Part shown: positions 1 through 6,663 of the stretch, in pieces | Numbering within the stretch: position 1 is the first letter of the stretch | How the letters are laid out: each line of letters opens with the position of its first letter | NCBI GenBank assembly: GCA_013202935.1 | Contig: JABMRG010000096.1 | Span: 1 to 9,396, forward strand | DNA length: 9,396 nucleotides | Reading direction: 5' to 3' | Source: Candidatus Omnitrophota bacterium | Lineage (GTDB): Bacteria > Omnitrophota > Gorgyraeia > JABMRG01 | Translations under genes and position numbers: made by a program | Notes under the pieces: generated by a model | Database searches by the model: none | Told to the model about the DNA's origin: nothing | The model's input: the letters and a program-made list of their open reading frames with translations, nothing else

Positions 1-1028
1 TAATTCCAGTATATTTGAAGACTCTATATAAAGATGATAATTTTTTTAACGATATAAAGACAGTATTTACTATACATAACCTTGCTTATACAGGCGCTTT
101 TGAAAAAGACCAGTGGCCTAAGACAGAATTGCCTAGTGAGCTCTTTGATATAAAAGGCCTGGAATATTACGGCAGGTTCAGCCTATTAAAAGGGGGCTTG
201 AATTTTGCAGATATACTTACCACAGTAAGCCCTACATATGCAAAGGAAATACAGACCAAAGAATTCGGCTGTGGCATGGAAGGAATCTTACAGGAAAGAA
301 GCAAAGACCTCTACGGTGTCTTAAATGGTATAGATTATGAGATATGGGATCCTGTAACAGATAAGACGCTTTATAAGAACTATGGCCCTGATTCTATAGA
401 GGATAAATATATCAATAAAGAAAAACTTATTTCAGATATAGGCCTTAATATAGAAAGGAAAAGGCCATTGATAGGAACAGTGGGGCGACTTGCTGAGCAG
501 AAGGGGTATGATATATTAGCGGAGATAGTAGCAGAGCTTTGCGATATGGATATAGGATTTGTACTGCTTGGAACAGGTGAAGAGAGATACCATAAGATAT
601 TTGAAAAGGTTGCCAAAAAGCATAAGAATAATGTATCTATTAATCTGACATATGATGCCCTTCTAGCACAGAGGATATATGCAGCAAGCGATATATTCCT
701 TATGCCATCGCGTTATGAACCTTGTGGTTTGGGCCAGCTTATAAGTTTCAAATACGCGACTGTGCCTGTTGCAAGAAAGACAGGCGGATTGGCTGATACT
801 GTTTTTGAATATAATCCCGATACAGAAGAGGGCAATGGCTTTATCTTTGATGATTGCAGCCCAAGCCATCTTTTAGATGCTATAAAGAGGTCAATATCAG
901 TATATAAAGAGAAAGATAAATGGAATAGGCTGCTTAAGAAGATATCTGAGTATGATTACTCATGGGATATGTCTGCGAAGGAGTACACGAAACTATATGA
1001 GTCAGTTAGCGTGAGGACACATTTGTGA
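1..1028 (+). CDS. glgA: Glycogen (starch) synthase, GT5 family, C-terminal part (5' end outside window)
   Basis: This enzyme transfers glucose from ADP-glucose (UDP-glucose in some lineages) to the non-reducing end of an alpha-1,4-glucan in the cytoplasm. The frame is open from base 3 (I-P-V-Y-L-K...), so the TTG at 15 is an internal codon and not the start. Roughly the last 340 of the usual 480 or so residues are present. Family landmarks appear in order: FTIHNLAYTG, TVSPTYAKEI, YGVLNGIDY, then the second Rossmann domain with GTVGRLAEQKG, LLGTGEERY and the retaining-glycosyltransferase E-x7-E region within SRYEPCGLGQLISFKYA, followed by RKTGGLADTV. The C-terminus YDYSWDMSAKEYTKLYESV is the normal end of the family. 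The last five residues (VRTHL) and the TGA stop are encoded by the first copy of a 23-bp repeat, so the native terminus was probably replaced. The gene precedes coaE by 119 bases and may belong to a separate transcript. Confidence 0.96.
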   Translation, partial: IPVYLKTLYKDDNFFNDIKTVFTIHNLAYTGAFEKDQWPKTELPSELFDIKGLEYYGRFSLLKGGLNFADILTTVSPTYAKEIQTKEFGCGMEGILQERSKDLYGVLNGIDYEIWDPVTDKTLYKNYGPDSIEDKYINKEKLISDIGLNIERKRPLIGTVGRLAEQKGYDILAEIVAELCDMDIGFVLLGTGEERYHKIFEKVAKKHKNNVSINLTYDALLAQRIYAASDIFLMPSRYEPCGLGQLISFKYATVPVARKTGGLADTVFEYNPDTEEGNGFIFDDCSPSHLLDAIKRSISVYKEKDKWNRLLKKISEYDYSWDMSAKEYTKLYESVSVRTHL

Positions 1029-1091
1029 TCAGCAAGGGGACACATTTGTGATCAGCAAGGGGACACATTTGTGATCAGCAAGGGGACACAT
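1013..1091. repeat. 23-bp direct tandem repeat, three copies plus a partial fourth
   Basis: The unit starts GGGGACACATTTGTGATC and is followed by AGCAA. Copies lie at 1013-1035 (one difference, GAGG for GGGG), 1036-1058 and 1059-1081. The first ten bases recur at 1082-1091 before the sequence diverges into a hairpin. Each unit contains the palindrome TGATCA flanked by TTG and CAA, so each is itself weakly self-complementary. There are no spacers, so this is not CRISPR. The first copy overlaps the end of glgA and provides its stop codon. A leading GGGGACA next to a hairpin closed by TGTCCCC is typical of REP-type sequences mobilised by REP-associated tyrosine transposases. No such transposase gene is in the window, so that link is inference. 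Confidence 0.93.
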
Positions 1092-1131
1092 CTCTCAGGT
1101 TCTAGGTATTATACGAACGAGATATGTCCCC
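1082..1131. repeat. REP-like imperfect palindrome (hairpin) between glgA and coaE
   Basis: The left arm 1082-1094 (GGGGACACATCTC) pairs with the right arm 1119-1131 (GAGATATGTCCCC) over 13 positions, with one C-A mismatch. Further in, GTTC at 1099-1102 pairs with GAAC at 1115-1118 and GTA at 1106-1108 with TAC at 1112-1114. The result is a long bulged hairpin with a TTA loop. The left arm is also the truncated fourth unit of the 23-bp repeat. There is no T-run on either side, so it does not look like an intrinsic terminator. It ends two bases before the coaE ribosome-binding site and could shield or insulate the 5' end of that message; this role is inferred. Confidence 0.8.
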
Positions 1132-1133
1132 AC

Positions 1134-1138
1134 GAGGA
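1134..1138 (+). promoter_or_regulatory. Ribosome-binding site of coaE
   Basis: GAGGA lies nine bases before the ATG at 1148. It decides between that ATG and an in-frame ATG at 1124, which sits inside the right arm of the palindrome and has no Shine-Dalgarno sequence. Confidence 0.7.
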
Positions 1139-1147
1139 AGTGAAAAT

Positions 1148-1750
1148 ATGATAATCGGTATTACAGGAAGCCTGGCCACAGGCACATCTACAGCTGCAAA
1201 ATATATAGCATCCAGCTTAAAAGCAGAGATAATAGATGCTGATAAGGTTGCTAATATAGCTTTGAAAAAAAACAGCCCTGTATACAAGTCTCTAATTAAG
1301 GGCTTTGGAAAGGACATCCTTAATAAGAATGGCACAATAGATAAGTCAAGTCTGGCGAGAAGAGCATTTTCCAGCAGGCCTAATTTAAAAAAGTTATGCG
1401 ATATAACACATCCTTTTATAATAGAGGCTATAAGAAAACAGATTAGTATTATACAGGGTGGAACAAGAGAAAGAATTGCAATAGTAGATGGCCCATTGTT
1501 GATTGAGTCTAAATTTTATAAAAAATGTGACATAATAATTGTAGTTATCTCATCGTTATTATTGCAGATTGAGAGGGCGTGTAACAATAGGAGCATAAAA
1601 GAGAACGATGCACTATGCCGCATACAGCATCAGATGCCTTTATACAAGAAGGTAGGTTATGCGGATTATATTATAGATAATGGAGGAAGTTTAAAAGAAC
1701 TAAAACAGAAGTGTAGGAAAATAACAAAAAAAATAAAAAAGGAGACCTAA
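1148..1750 (+). CDS. coaE: Dephospho-CoA kinase with altered Walker A motif
   Basis: CoaE phosphorylates the ribose 3'-OH of dephospho-CoA with ATP, the last step of CoA synthesis. The 200-residue protein has the family layout: an N-terminal P-loop, DADKVA (residues 30-35, family DAD motif with the catalytic Asp), SLARRAFS and ITHPFI, then VDGPLLIES (family DxPLLxE), QIERACNNR, RIQHQMP and ADYIIDNGGS. The ATG at 1148 is chosen because of its ribosome-binding site and because translation then begins directly with the first beta strand (MIIGITG). The oddity is the P-loop. Residues 7-15 read GSLATGTST where the family has GGIGSGKST, so the phosphate-binding lysine is Thr13 (ACA at 1184-1186) and a loop glycine is Ala10. 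All other motifs look intact, so the fold is clear but ordinary kinase activity is uncertain. The gene ends one base before rho. Its C-terminus is lysine-rich and contains an A8 run at 1726-1733. Confidence 0.88.
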   Translation: MIIGITGSLATGTSTAAKYIASSLKAEIIDADKVANIALKKNSPVYKSLIKGFGKDILNKNGTIDKSSLARRAFSSRPNLKKLCDITHPFIIEAIRKQISIIQGGTRERIAIVDGPLLIESKFYKKCDIIIVVISSLLLQIERACNNRSIKENDALCRIQHQMPLYKKVGYADYIIDNGGSLKELKQKCRKITKKIKKET

Positions 1751-1751
1751 G

Positions 1752-3005
1752 ATGAATATTGATGCCGCAGAACTTAAAAAGATGAAAGTCGCAGAATTGT
1801 CCAAGGTGGCACACGACTTGAAAATTAATGACGTAGCAGGCCTTAAGAAACAGGACCTTATATTCAGGATACTCCAGTCACAGACAAAGAGGGAAGGTGT
1901 CATGAGTGGCGGAGGCGTTTTGGAGGTTCTTCCCGACGGATTTGGTTTTTTAAGGTCGCCAAATTACAACTACCTGCCATGTCCTGACGATATATATGTA
2001 TCGCCAAGCCAGATAAGAAAGTTTGACCTAAAGACCGGCGATACTGTTCATGGGCAGATACGTTCGCCAAAAGAGGGAGAGAGATACTTCGCCCTTTTAA
2101 AGGTCGAACAGGTCGACTTTACTGATCCTGAGAAGGCTAAAGATAAGATCTTATTTGAAAATCTGACCCCCCTCTATCCCACAGAGAGGTTTTTGCTTGA
2201 GACTGATCCTAAAGATGCTACGACCAGGATTATGGACCTTCTCACGCCGATAGGCAAGGGCCAGCGTGGCATGATAGTAGCGCCGCCATATAGCGGAAAG
2301 ACGATAATAATGCAAAAGATCGCAAATGCTGTTACCAAAAATGCCCCGGACACGATCCTTATAGTGCTTCTCATAGATGAGAGGCCTGAAGAAGTTACTG
2401 ATATGCAGCGCTCAGTAAAGGGCGAGGTTATAAGTTCTACATTTGATGAGCCTGCTGAAAGGCATGTGCAGGTAGCAGATATAGTGCTTGAGAAGGCAAA
2501 GAGGCTTGTTGAGCAGAAGAAGGATGTCCTTATATTGCTTGATAGCATAACAAGGCTTGCACGCGCATACAATGCTGTTGTGCCGCATAGTGGTAAGATA
2601 CTTTCAGGCGGTGTAGATTCAAACGCGCTCCATAAGCCAAAGAGGTTTTTGGGCGCGGCGCGTAACATAGAAGAGGGTGGTTCGCTTACAATTATAGCCA
2701 CAGCCCTGGTAGATACAGGAAGCAGAATGGATGAGGTTATATTCGAGGAGTTTAAGGGTACAGGAAATATGGAACTTCAACTTGACAGGACCCTGTTCCA
2801 AAAAAGAATATATCCTGCAATAGACATAAAAAGGTCAAATACAAGAAAAGAGGAGCTACTCCTTGATCCAGAAGAGCTTAAAAGGGTCTGGATACTGCGT
2901 AAGGTATTGAATGAACTTCCCTCTGATGAGTCGATGCAGCTTCTTATCGAGAAGCTCAGTAAGACAAAGACTAATGCAGAATTCTTATTAAGTATGAACC
3001 AATAA
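1752..3005 (+). CDS. rho: Transcription termination factor Rho
   Basis: Rho is a hexameric RNA-dependent ATPase/translocase that releases RNA polymerase from untranslated transcripts. The protein is 417 residues, close to the E. coli length (419), without the large N-terminal insertions seen in some phyla. Domains in order: the Rho N helical domain (about residues 4-45, ELKKMKVAELSKVAHDL), the OB-fold primary RNA-binding domain (about 50-120, GVLEVLPDGFGFLRSP), and the RecA-type ATPase. That domain has Walker A APPYSGKT (177-184, Lys183), the catalytic-Glu region DERPEEVTDM, Walker B with DSITRLARAYN, the Q/R-loop region around GGVDSNALHKPKRFLGAARN, and the C-terminal IKRSNTRKEELL carrying the arginine finger. 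The two variable P-loop positions are Tyr-Ser where E. coli has Lys-Ala. AGGAG at 1740-1744 precedes the ATG by seven bases and lies inside the end of coaE, implying translational coupling. Confidence 0.98.
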   Translation: MNIDAAELKKMKVAELSKVAHDLKINDVAGLKKQDLIFRILQSQTKREGVMSGGGVLEVLPDGFGFLRSPNYNYLPCPDDIYVSPSQIRKFDLKTGDTVHGQIRSPKEGERYFALLKVEQVDFTDPEKAKDKILFENLTPLYPTERFLLETDPKDATTRIMDLLTPIGKGQRGMIVAPPYSGKTIIMQKIANAVTKNAPDTILIVLLIDERPEEVTDMQRSVKGEVISSTFDEPAERHVQVADIVLEKAKRLVEQKKDVLILLDSITRLARAYNAVVPHSGKILSGGVDSNALHKPKRFLGAARNIEEGGSLTIIATALVDTGSRMDEVIFEEFKGTGNMELQLDRTLFQKRIYPAIDIKRSNTRKEELLLDPEELKRVWILRKVLNELPSDESMQLLIEKLSKTKTNAEFLLSMNQ

Positions 3006-3022
3006 AAAGGAGAAAAGAGAAA

Positions 3023-3223
3023 ATGAAAGAAAAGATCCATCCGGAGTATAAAGAGACAACAATAACATGTGCATGCGGAGAGGTTATACATACCCGTTCT
3101 ACCAAGCCCAACGTAAAGGTAGAGATCTGTTCCAAATGCCACCCGTTCTTTACTGGTAAGCATAAGCTTCTGGATTCAGCAGGCAGGATTGAGAAGTTTA
3201 TGAAGAAATACGGCAAGAAATGA
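3023..3223 (+). CDS. rpmE: 50S ribosomal protein L31 (bL31), zinc-binding type
   Basis: bL31 is a small protein of the large subunit that bridges to the 30S head. The protein is 66 residues and begins MKEKIHPEYKETTITCACG. Cys16, Cys18, Cys36 and Cys39 form the CxC...CxxC zinc site of the C+ paralogue, so it is the zinc-replete version and not the cysteine-free one induced under zinc starvation. The HPFFTGK signature follows the second cysteine pair. AGGAG at 3008-3012 lies ten bases before the ATG. The rho-rpmE adjacency is common in bacteria. Its TGA stop overlaps the ATG of prfA (ATGA). Confidence 0.97.
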   Translation: MKEKIHPEYKETTITCACGEVIHTRSTKPNVKVEICSKCHPFFTGKHKLLDSAGRIEKFMKKYGKK

Positions 3224-4293
3224 TAGAATCGCTTGAAAATAAGAAAAAAAGAGCTGAAGAATTAGAAAAGTTTCTTTCTGACCATGAGGTCTTAAAGAAT
3301 AGAGCCCTTTGTCAGAAGTATGCTAAGGAGCTCGCATCCCTTTCTCCTATACTGAAGAAATATAAGGAGTATAGCTCTGCTGAGTCAGAGATAAAGAACC
3401 TAGAGGTGCTGCTGAAAGAGAAACACGACAGAGAATTTATAGATCTGGCAAGGTCAGAGATTGACGAGCTTAAGGCAAAACAGAAAAGCCTCAAACATGA
3501 GATGGAAGAGATGCTGGTTGAGGAGGACCCTGACTCAAGACGTAATATTATTATGGAAATACGAGCAGGGACAGGAGGGCTTGAGGCATCTTTGTTTGCA
3601 GCAGAACTTTTCAGGATGTATTCTAAGTATGCACAACGTAACAACTGGAAGGTTGACCTGATGAATACATCTGGTTCTGAAGCAGGAGGAATAAAGGAGG
3701 TTATATTTTCTGTAGAGGGAAATGCTGTATATAAGAGGCTTAAATTTGAAAGCGGAGTACACCGTGTCCAGCGTGTACCGACTACAGAGGCCTCTGGCAG
3801 GATACATACATCTGCTGTAACTGTTGCCGTGCTCCCTGAAGCAGAGGAGGTTGATCTCCAGATAGACCAAAAGGATCTAAGGGTGGATGTATACCGCTCA
3901 AGCGGCCATGGTGGACAAAGTGTAAATACCACAGATTCTGCTGTTCGCATAACACATATACCAACAGACATAGTTGTCACATGTCAGGACGAACGTTCAC
4001 AGCTTAAAAATAAGACAAAGGCTATGAAAGTTTTAAGATCAAGGCTTTTTGATAAGCGAAGGCAGGAGCAGATGCAGAAGATCTCCCAGGACAGAAAGAT
4101 ACAGGTTGGTTCAGGTGACAGGAGTGAGAAGATAAGGACTTATAATTTTCCCGACAGACGTGTTACAGACCATCGTATTAATCTCTCATTACATAAGCTC
4201 GAAGGCATACTAGAAGGCGAGCTAGATGAGATAATCTCAGAGCTTATACTAGCTGAAAAAAAAGCAAAATTGGAAAAGACTCAAGGTGAATAA
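3220..4293 (+). CDS. prfA: Peptide chain release factor 1 (RF1)
   Basis: RF1 recognises UAA and UAG in the ribosomal A site and triggers hydrolysis of peptidyl-tRNA. The protein is 357 residues, the usual length. It has an N-terminal charged helical region (about 1-100), then EIRAGTGGLEA and VHRVQRVPTTEASGRIHTSA. The tripeptide PTT at 187-189 is the PxT anticodon-like motif of RF1; RF2 has SPF here. GHGGQSVNTTDSAVRITH contains the catalytic GGQ at 231-233. RSEKIRTYNFPDRRVTDHRI is the conserved domain 4 segment. The start overlaps the rpmE stop by four bases (ATGA), and the gene's end overlaps prmC by eight bases. The methylase for its GGQ glutamine is therefore made from the next gene. Confidence 0.98.
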   Translation: MIESLENKKKRAEELEKFLSDHEVLKNRALCQKYAKELASLSPILKKYKEYSSAESEIKNLEVLLKEKHDREFIDLARSEIDELKAKQKSLKHEMEEMLVEEDPDSRRNIIMEIRAGTGGLEASLFAAELFRMYSKYAQRNNWKVDLMNTSGSEAGGIKEVIFSVEGNAVYKRLKFESGVHRVQRVPTTEASGRIHTSAVTVAVLPEAEEVDLQIDQKDLRVDVYRSSGHGGQSVNTTDSAVRITHIPTDIVVTCQDERSQLKNKTKAMKVLRSRLFDKRRQEQMQKISQDRKIQVGSGDRSEKIRTYNFPDRRVTDHRINLSLHKLEGILEGELDEIISELILAEKKAKLEKTQGE

Positions 4294-5149
4294 CACTGTT
4301 ACAGAACTTATTTCAAGGTTTGATAAACACGACATAAGCTCAAGTCGTGTAAATGCAGAGGTTATGCTGAGCCACATACTCGGTTGCCGAATCATAGACC
4401 TCTATACCAAAGATATGAAGCTTACCAAAGAGCATATAGATTGTCTCGAAAATATGGTAATAAGAAGAGTCCATGGTGAACCCTTACAATATATAACTGG
4501 CAAAGTGCATTTCTATGGCAATGAGCTGTTCATAAAAGAGGGGGTTTTTATCCCCCGCCCTGAGACCGAAATACTGGTAGATGTTGTTATAGGCCTTCTT
4601 ATACAGCATAGCATGCAGGATGCCAAGAGCCTGCCTCTAATATATGACCTCTGTACAGGTTCAGGCAATATAGCTATATCATTGACAAAAGCGCTAAGTC
4701 GTTGTAAAATAATCAGTTCTGATATATCTGATGATGCGCTATATACAGCCAAGAAAAATTCAAGGCTAAACGGAGTTTATGACAGGATAAAGTTTATTAA
4801 GTCCGATCTTTTTGACATACCAGGGTCTTATCGTAACCGCTTTGATATAATAGTTGTAAACCCGCCATATATCAGTTCTGATGAGATTGAGCATCTTTCA
4901 TCTGAGGTCAGGAGAGAGCCAGAAAAGGCATTGGATGGCGGTAAAGATGGATTGGAATTCTACAATCATATATTAAAGAAAGCCCCGTCGTTTTTAAAAA
5001 AGAATGGGTTTATAGCATTAGAACTTCCAGACGGAAAAGATAAAGAGCTGAGGGAATTAATAGCATTCCACAGTGATTTTAAGGATATAAGAATATTTAA
5101 AGACTTAAACAATATAGGAAGAGTTATAACAGCCCAAAAAGATGGATAA
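4286..5149 (+). CDS. prmC: Release factor glutamine N5-methyltransferase
   Basis: PrmC methylates the glutamine of the GGQ motif in RF1/RF2 using S-adenosylmethionine, which raises termination efficiency. The protein is 287 residues. The N-terminal helical substrate-recognition domain spans about 1-85 and includes RRVHGEPLQYITGKVHFYG. GVFIPRPETEILVD leads into the Rossmann methyltransferase domain. Motif I is DLCTGSGN (121-128), and the catalytic NPPY is at 192-195. The start is GTG at 4286. It is the only standard start between an in-frame TAG at 4250 and the conserved region, and it has only a weak GGA 11 bases upstream. It lies inside the last codons of prfA, so ribosome re-initiation after prfA probably drives its translation. 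The 3' end overlaps murA by eight bases. Confidence 0.96.
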   Translation: MNNTVTELISRFDKHDISSSRVNAEVMLSHILGCRIIDLYTKDMKLTKEHIDCLENMVIRRVHGEPLQYITGKVHFYGNELFIKEGVFIPRPETEILVDVVIGLLIQHSMQDAKSLPLIYDLCTGSGNIAISLTKALSRCKIISSDISDDALYTAKKNSRLNGVYDRIKFIKSDLFDIPGSYRNRFDIIVVNPPYISSDEIEHLSSEVRREPEKALDGGKDGLEFYNHILKKAPSFLKKNGFIALELPDGKDKELRELIAFHSDFKDIRIFKDLNNIGRVITAQKDG

Positions 5150-6407
5150 GCTAATTATAGAAGGCCCAGCACGTCTTACAGGAGAAGTTGAGATAGACGG
5201 TTCAAAGAATGCAGCTTTACCGATAATGGCAGCTACTCTTTTGTCCGATGGTAAGTCCGTTATTAAGAATGTCCCACTCTTAAGTGATGTATTTACAATG
5301 ATAAAGATCTTGCGCTCTTTTAATGTAAGGGTAAGTTTTTCAGATGGCGTGCTTGAGATAGAGCCCAACGGCTATAAAGGATACACAGCACTCTATAAGT
5401 ATGTGAGTACCATGAGGGCCTCTATATGTGTGCTTGGCCCTCTTCTGGCGAGATTGCACCATGCAAAAGTCTCACTTCCGGGAGGATGTATTATAGGCCC
5501 ACGCCCTATCAACCTGCATATAAAGGGTATAAAGGCCTTAGGTGCAGATGCAAAAGTAGAGCATGGATACTTGATAGCAAAGACAAAGGGCTTAAGAGGG
5601 GCTTCAATATATTTAGGAGGCGCCTTTGGCTCCTCAGTCTTGGCAACAGCCAATGTTATGATGGCCGCAACCTTAGCTAAGGGAAAGACTATTATAGAAC
5701 ATGCTGCGACTGAGCCTGAGATAGTCGATTTAGCCGAATTTCTTATAAAGATGGGTGCCAAGATAAAAGGTGAAAGGACACACACGATAGAGATTGAAGG
5801 TGTGAAAAAGTTGCATGGCGCAAATCATACTGTTATACCTGATAGGATTGAAGCTGGTACATATATGGTTGCAGCATGTGCGACAAGAGGGGATGTTACT
5901 GTAAAAAGAGCAGAGATTAAGCATATGGGCTCTCTGGTAGATAAGTTGATACAGGCAGGCGCAGTTATAACTAATAAGTCTAAAGGTGCTATAAGAGTCA
6001 GGGCATCTCGTAGGTTGAAGGCGATTGATGTTACAACTCTGCCATTTCCGGGATTTCCTACAGACCTTCAGGCGCAGATTATGGCCCTCATGTCGACAGC
6101 AAAGGGGATAAGTATAATTACGGAGAAAATATACCCAGAGAGGTTTATGCACATAGGCGAACTTAACAGGATGGGCGCACAGATAAGTTTAGAGGGTGAA
6201 AGCGCAATTATACAGGGGGCTAAGAGCCTAAGCGGCGCAGAAGTTATGGCTTCTGATCTGAGGGCATCAGCAGCCCTGGGGATAGGTGCCTTAGTTGCAA
6301 AAGGAGAAACTCAAATTTCGAGGATATACCATCTCGATAGAGGGTATAGAGACATGGAAGGCAAACTTTCAAAGCTAGGAGCAAAAATAAGGAGGGTAAG
6401 AGAATAA
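5142..6407 (+). CDS. murA: UDP-N-acetylglucosamine 1-carboxyvinyltransferase
   Basis: MurA transfers enolpyruvate from PEP to UDP-GlcNAc, the first committed step of peptidoglycan synthesis. The protein is 421 residues, essentially the E. coli length, with the two-lobed EPSP-synthase-like fold. Visible active-site elements are Lys22-Asn23 in DGSKNAALP, Cys116 in LPGGCIIGPRP (the PEP/fosfomycin cysteine, C115 in E. coli), the Asp in FPGFPTDLQAQ (D305 equivalent), and the Arg in SDLRASAALGIGAL (R397 equivalent). Because the cysteine is retained, fosfomycin sensitivity at the target level is expected; some bacteria carry Asp there instead. The ATG at 5142 lies within the last codons of prmC (8-base overlap) with no clear Shine-Dalgarno sequence, so coupled translation is likely. 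The product implies a murein-making bacterium. Confidence 0.98.
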   Translation: MDKLIIEGPARLTGEVEIDGSKNAALPIMAATLLSDGKSVIKNVPLLSDVFTMIKILRSFNVRVSFSDGVLEIEPNGYKGYTALYKYVSTMRASICVLGPLLARLHHAKVSLPGGCIIGPRPINLHIKGIKALGADAKVEHGYLIAKTKGLRGASIYLGGAFGSSVLATANVMMAATLAKGKTIIEHAATEPEIVDLAEFLIKMGAKIKGERTHTIEIEGVKKLHGANHTVIPDRIEAGTYMVAACATRGDVTVKRAEIKHMGSLVDKLIQAGAVITNKSKGAIRVRASRRLKAIDVTTLPFPGFPTDLQAQIMALMSTAKGISIITEKIYPERFMHIGELNRMGAQISLEGESAIIQGAKSLSGAEVMASDLRASAALGIGALVAKGETQISRIYHLDRGYRDMEGKLSKLGAKIRRVRE

Positions 6408-6408
6408 G

Positions 6409-6648
6409 ATGGCAGCAAAGATAAGACTAAAAAGGATGGGTACAAAGAGAAAGCCTCACTTCAAGATAATAGTCTGTGACAGAAGCGCTGGTAGAGACTC
6501 AAGGGCTATTGAGGAACTGGGTTTTTATGATCCTTCTCAGAACCCGCCTCTTGTTAAGCTTAATAAGGATAGAGCGGATTATTGGCTTAGCGTAGGTGTA
6601 GAGGTGAGCGATACTATTAAGAGTATTATCAAGAAGAATAAGGCATAA
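6409..6648 (+). CDS. rpsP: 30S ribosomal protein S16 (bS16)
   Basis: bS16 is an early-binding protein of the 30S body that stabilises 16S rRNA folding. The 79-residue product starts MAAKIRLKRMGTKRKPHFKI and contains the conserved DSRAIEELGFYDPSQNP-like stretch, which is diagnostic. A strong AAGGAGGG at 6389-6396, inside the end of murA, lies 12 bases before the ATG; the murA stop and this ATG are separated by one base. It heads the common rpsP-trmD-rplS block, but the usual next genes (the KH-domain khpA and rimM) are absent and trmD follows after only 15 bases. Confidence 0.97.
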   Translation: MAAKIRLKRMGTKRKPHFKIIVCDRSAGRDSRAIEELGFYDPSQNPPLVKLNKDRADYWLSVGVEVSDTIKSIIKKNKA

Positions 6649-6663
6649 TAGGTTTTATTATTA

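Noticed and set aside
1013..1091. Possible CRISPR array
   Set aside because: The 23-bp units are directly adjacent with no spacers and no cas genes are nearby.
1107..1112. TATTAT as a -10 promoter box for the coaE operon
   Set aside because: It lies in the hairpin loop region and no -35-like sequence sits 16-18 bases upstream; TTGTGA at 1070-1075 is far too distant.
1082..1131. Intrinsic terminator after glgA
   Set aside because: The stem is strong but no T-run follows on either strand, and the arms belong to a repeat family.
1124..1147. Upstream ATG at 1124 as the coaE start
   Set aside because: It falls in the palindrome arm and adds eight residues (MSPRGSEN) unlike the family; the ATG at 1148 has a GAGGA at good spacing.
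2174..2701. Long open frame of 175 codons on the minus strand opposite rho
   Set aside because: It is Ser/Ile-rich, shows no family motifs and lies wholly within the highly conserved rho gene; it is an antisense shadow.
3312..3980. 222-codon open frame on the minus strand opposite prfA
   Set aside because: Its composition is the mirror of the RF1 codons, it has no recognisable domain or ribosome-binding site, and prfA is certain on the other strand.
5769..5790. Extra copy of the GGACACA repeat inside murA
   Set aside because: Only about eight bases match and they encode normal MurA sequence; chance similarity.
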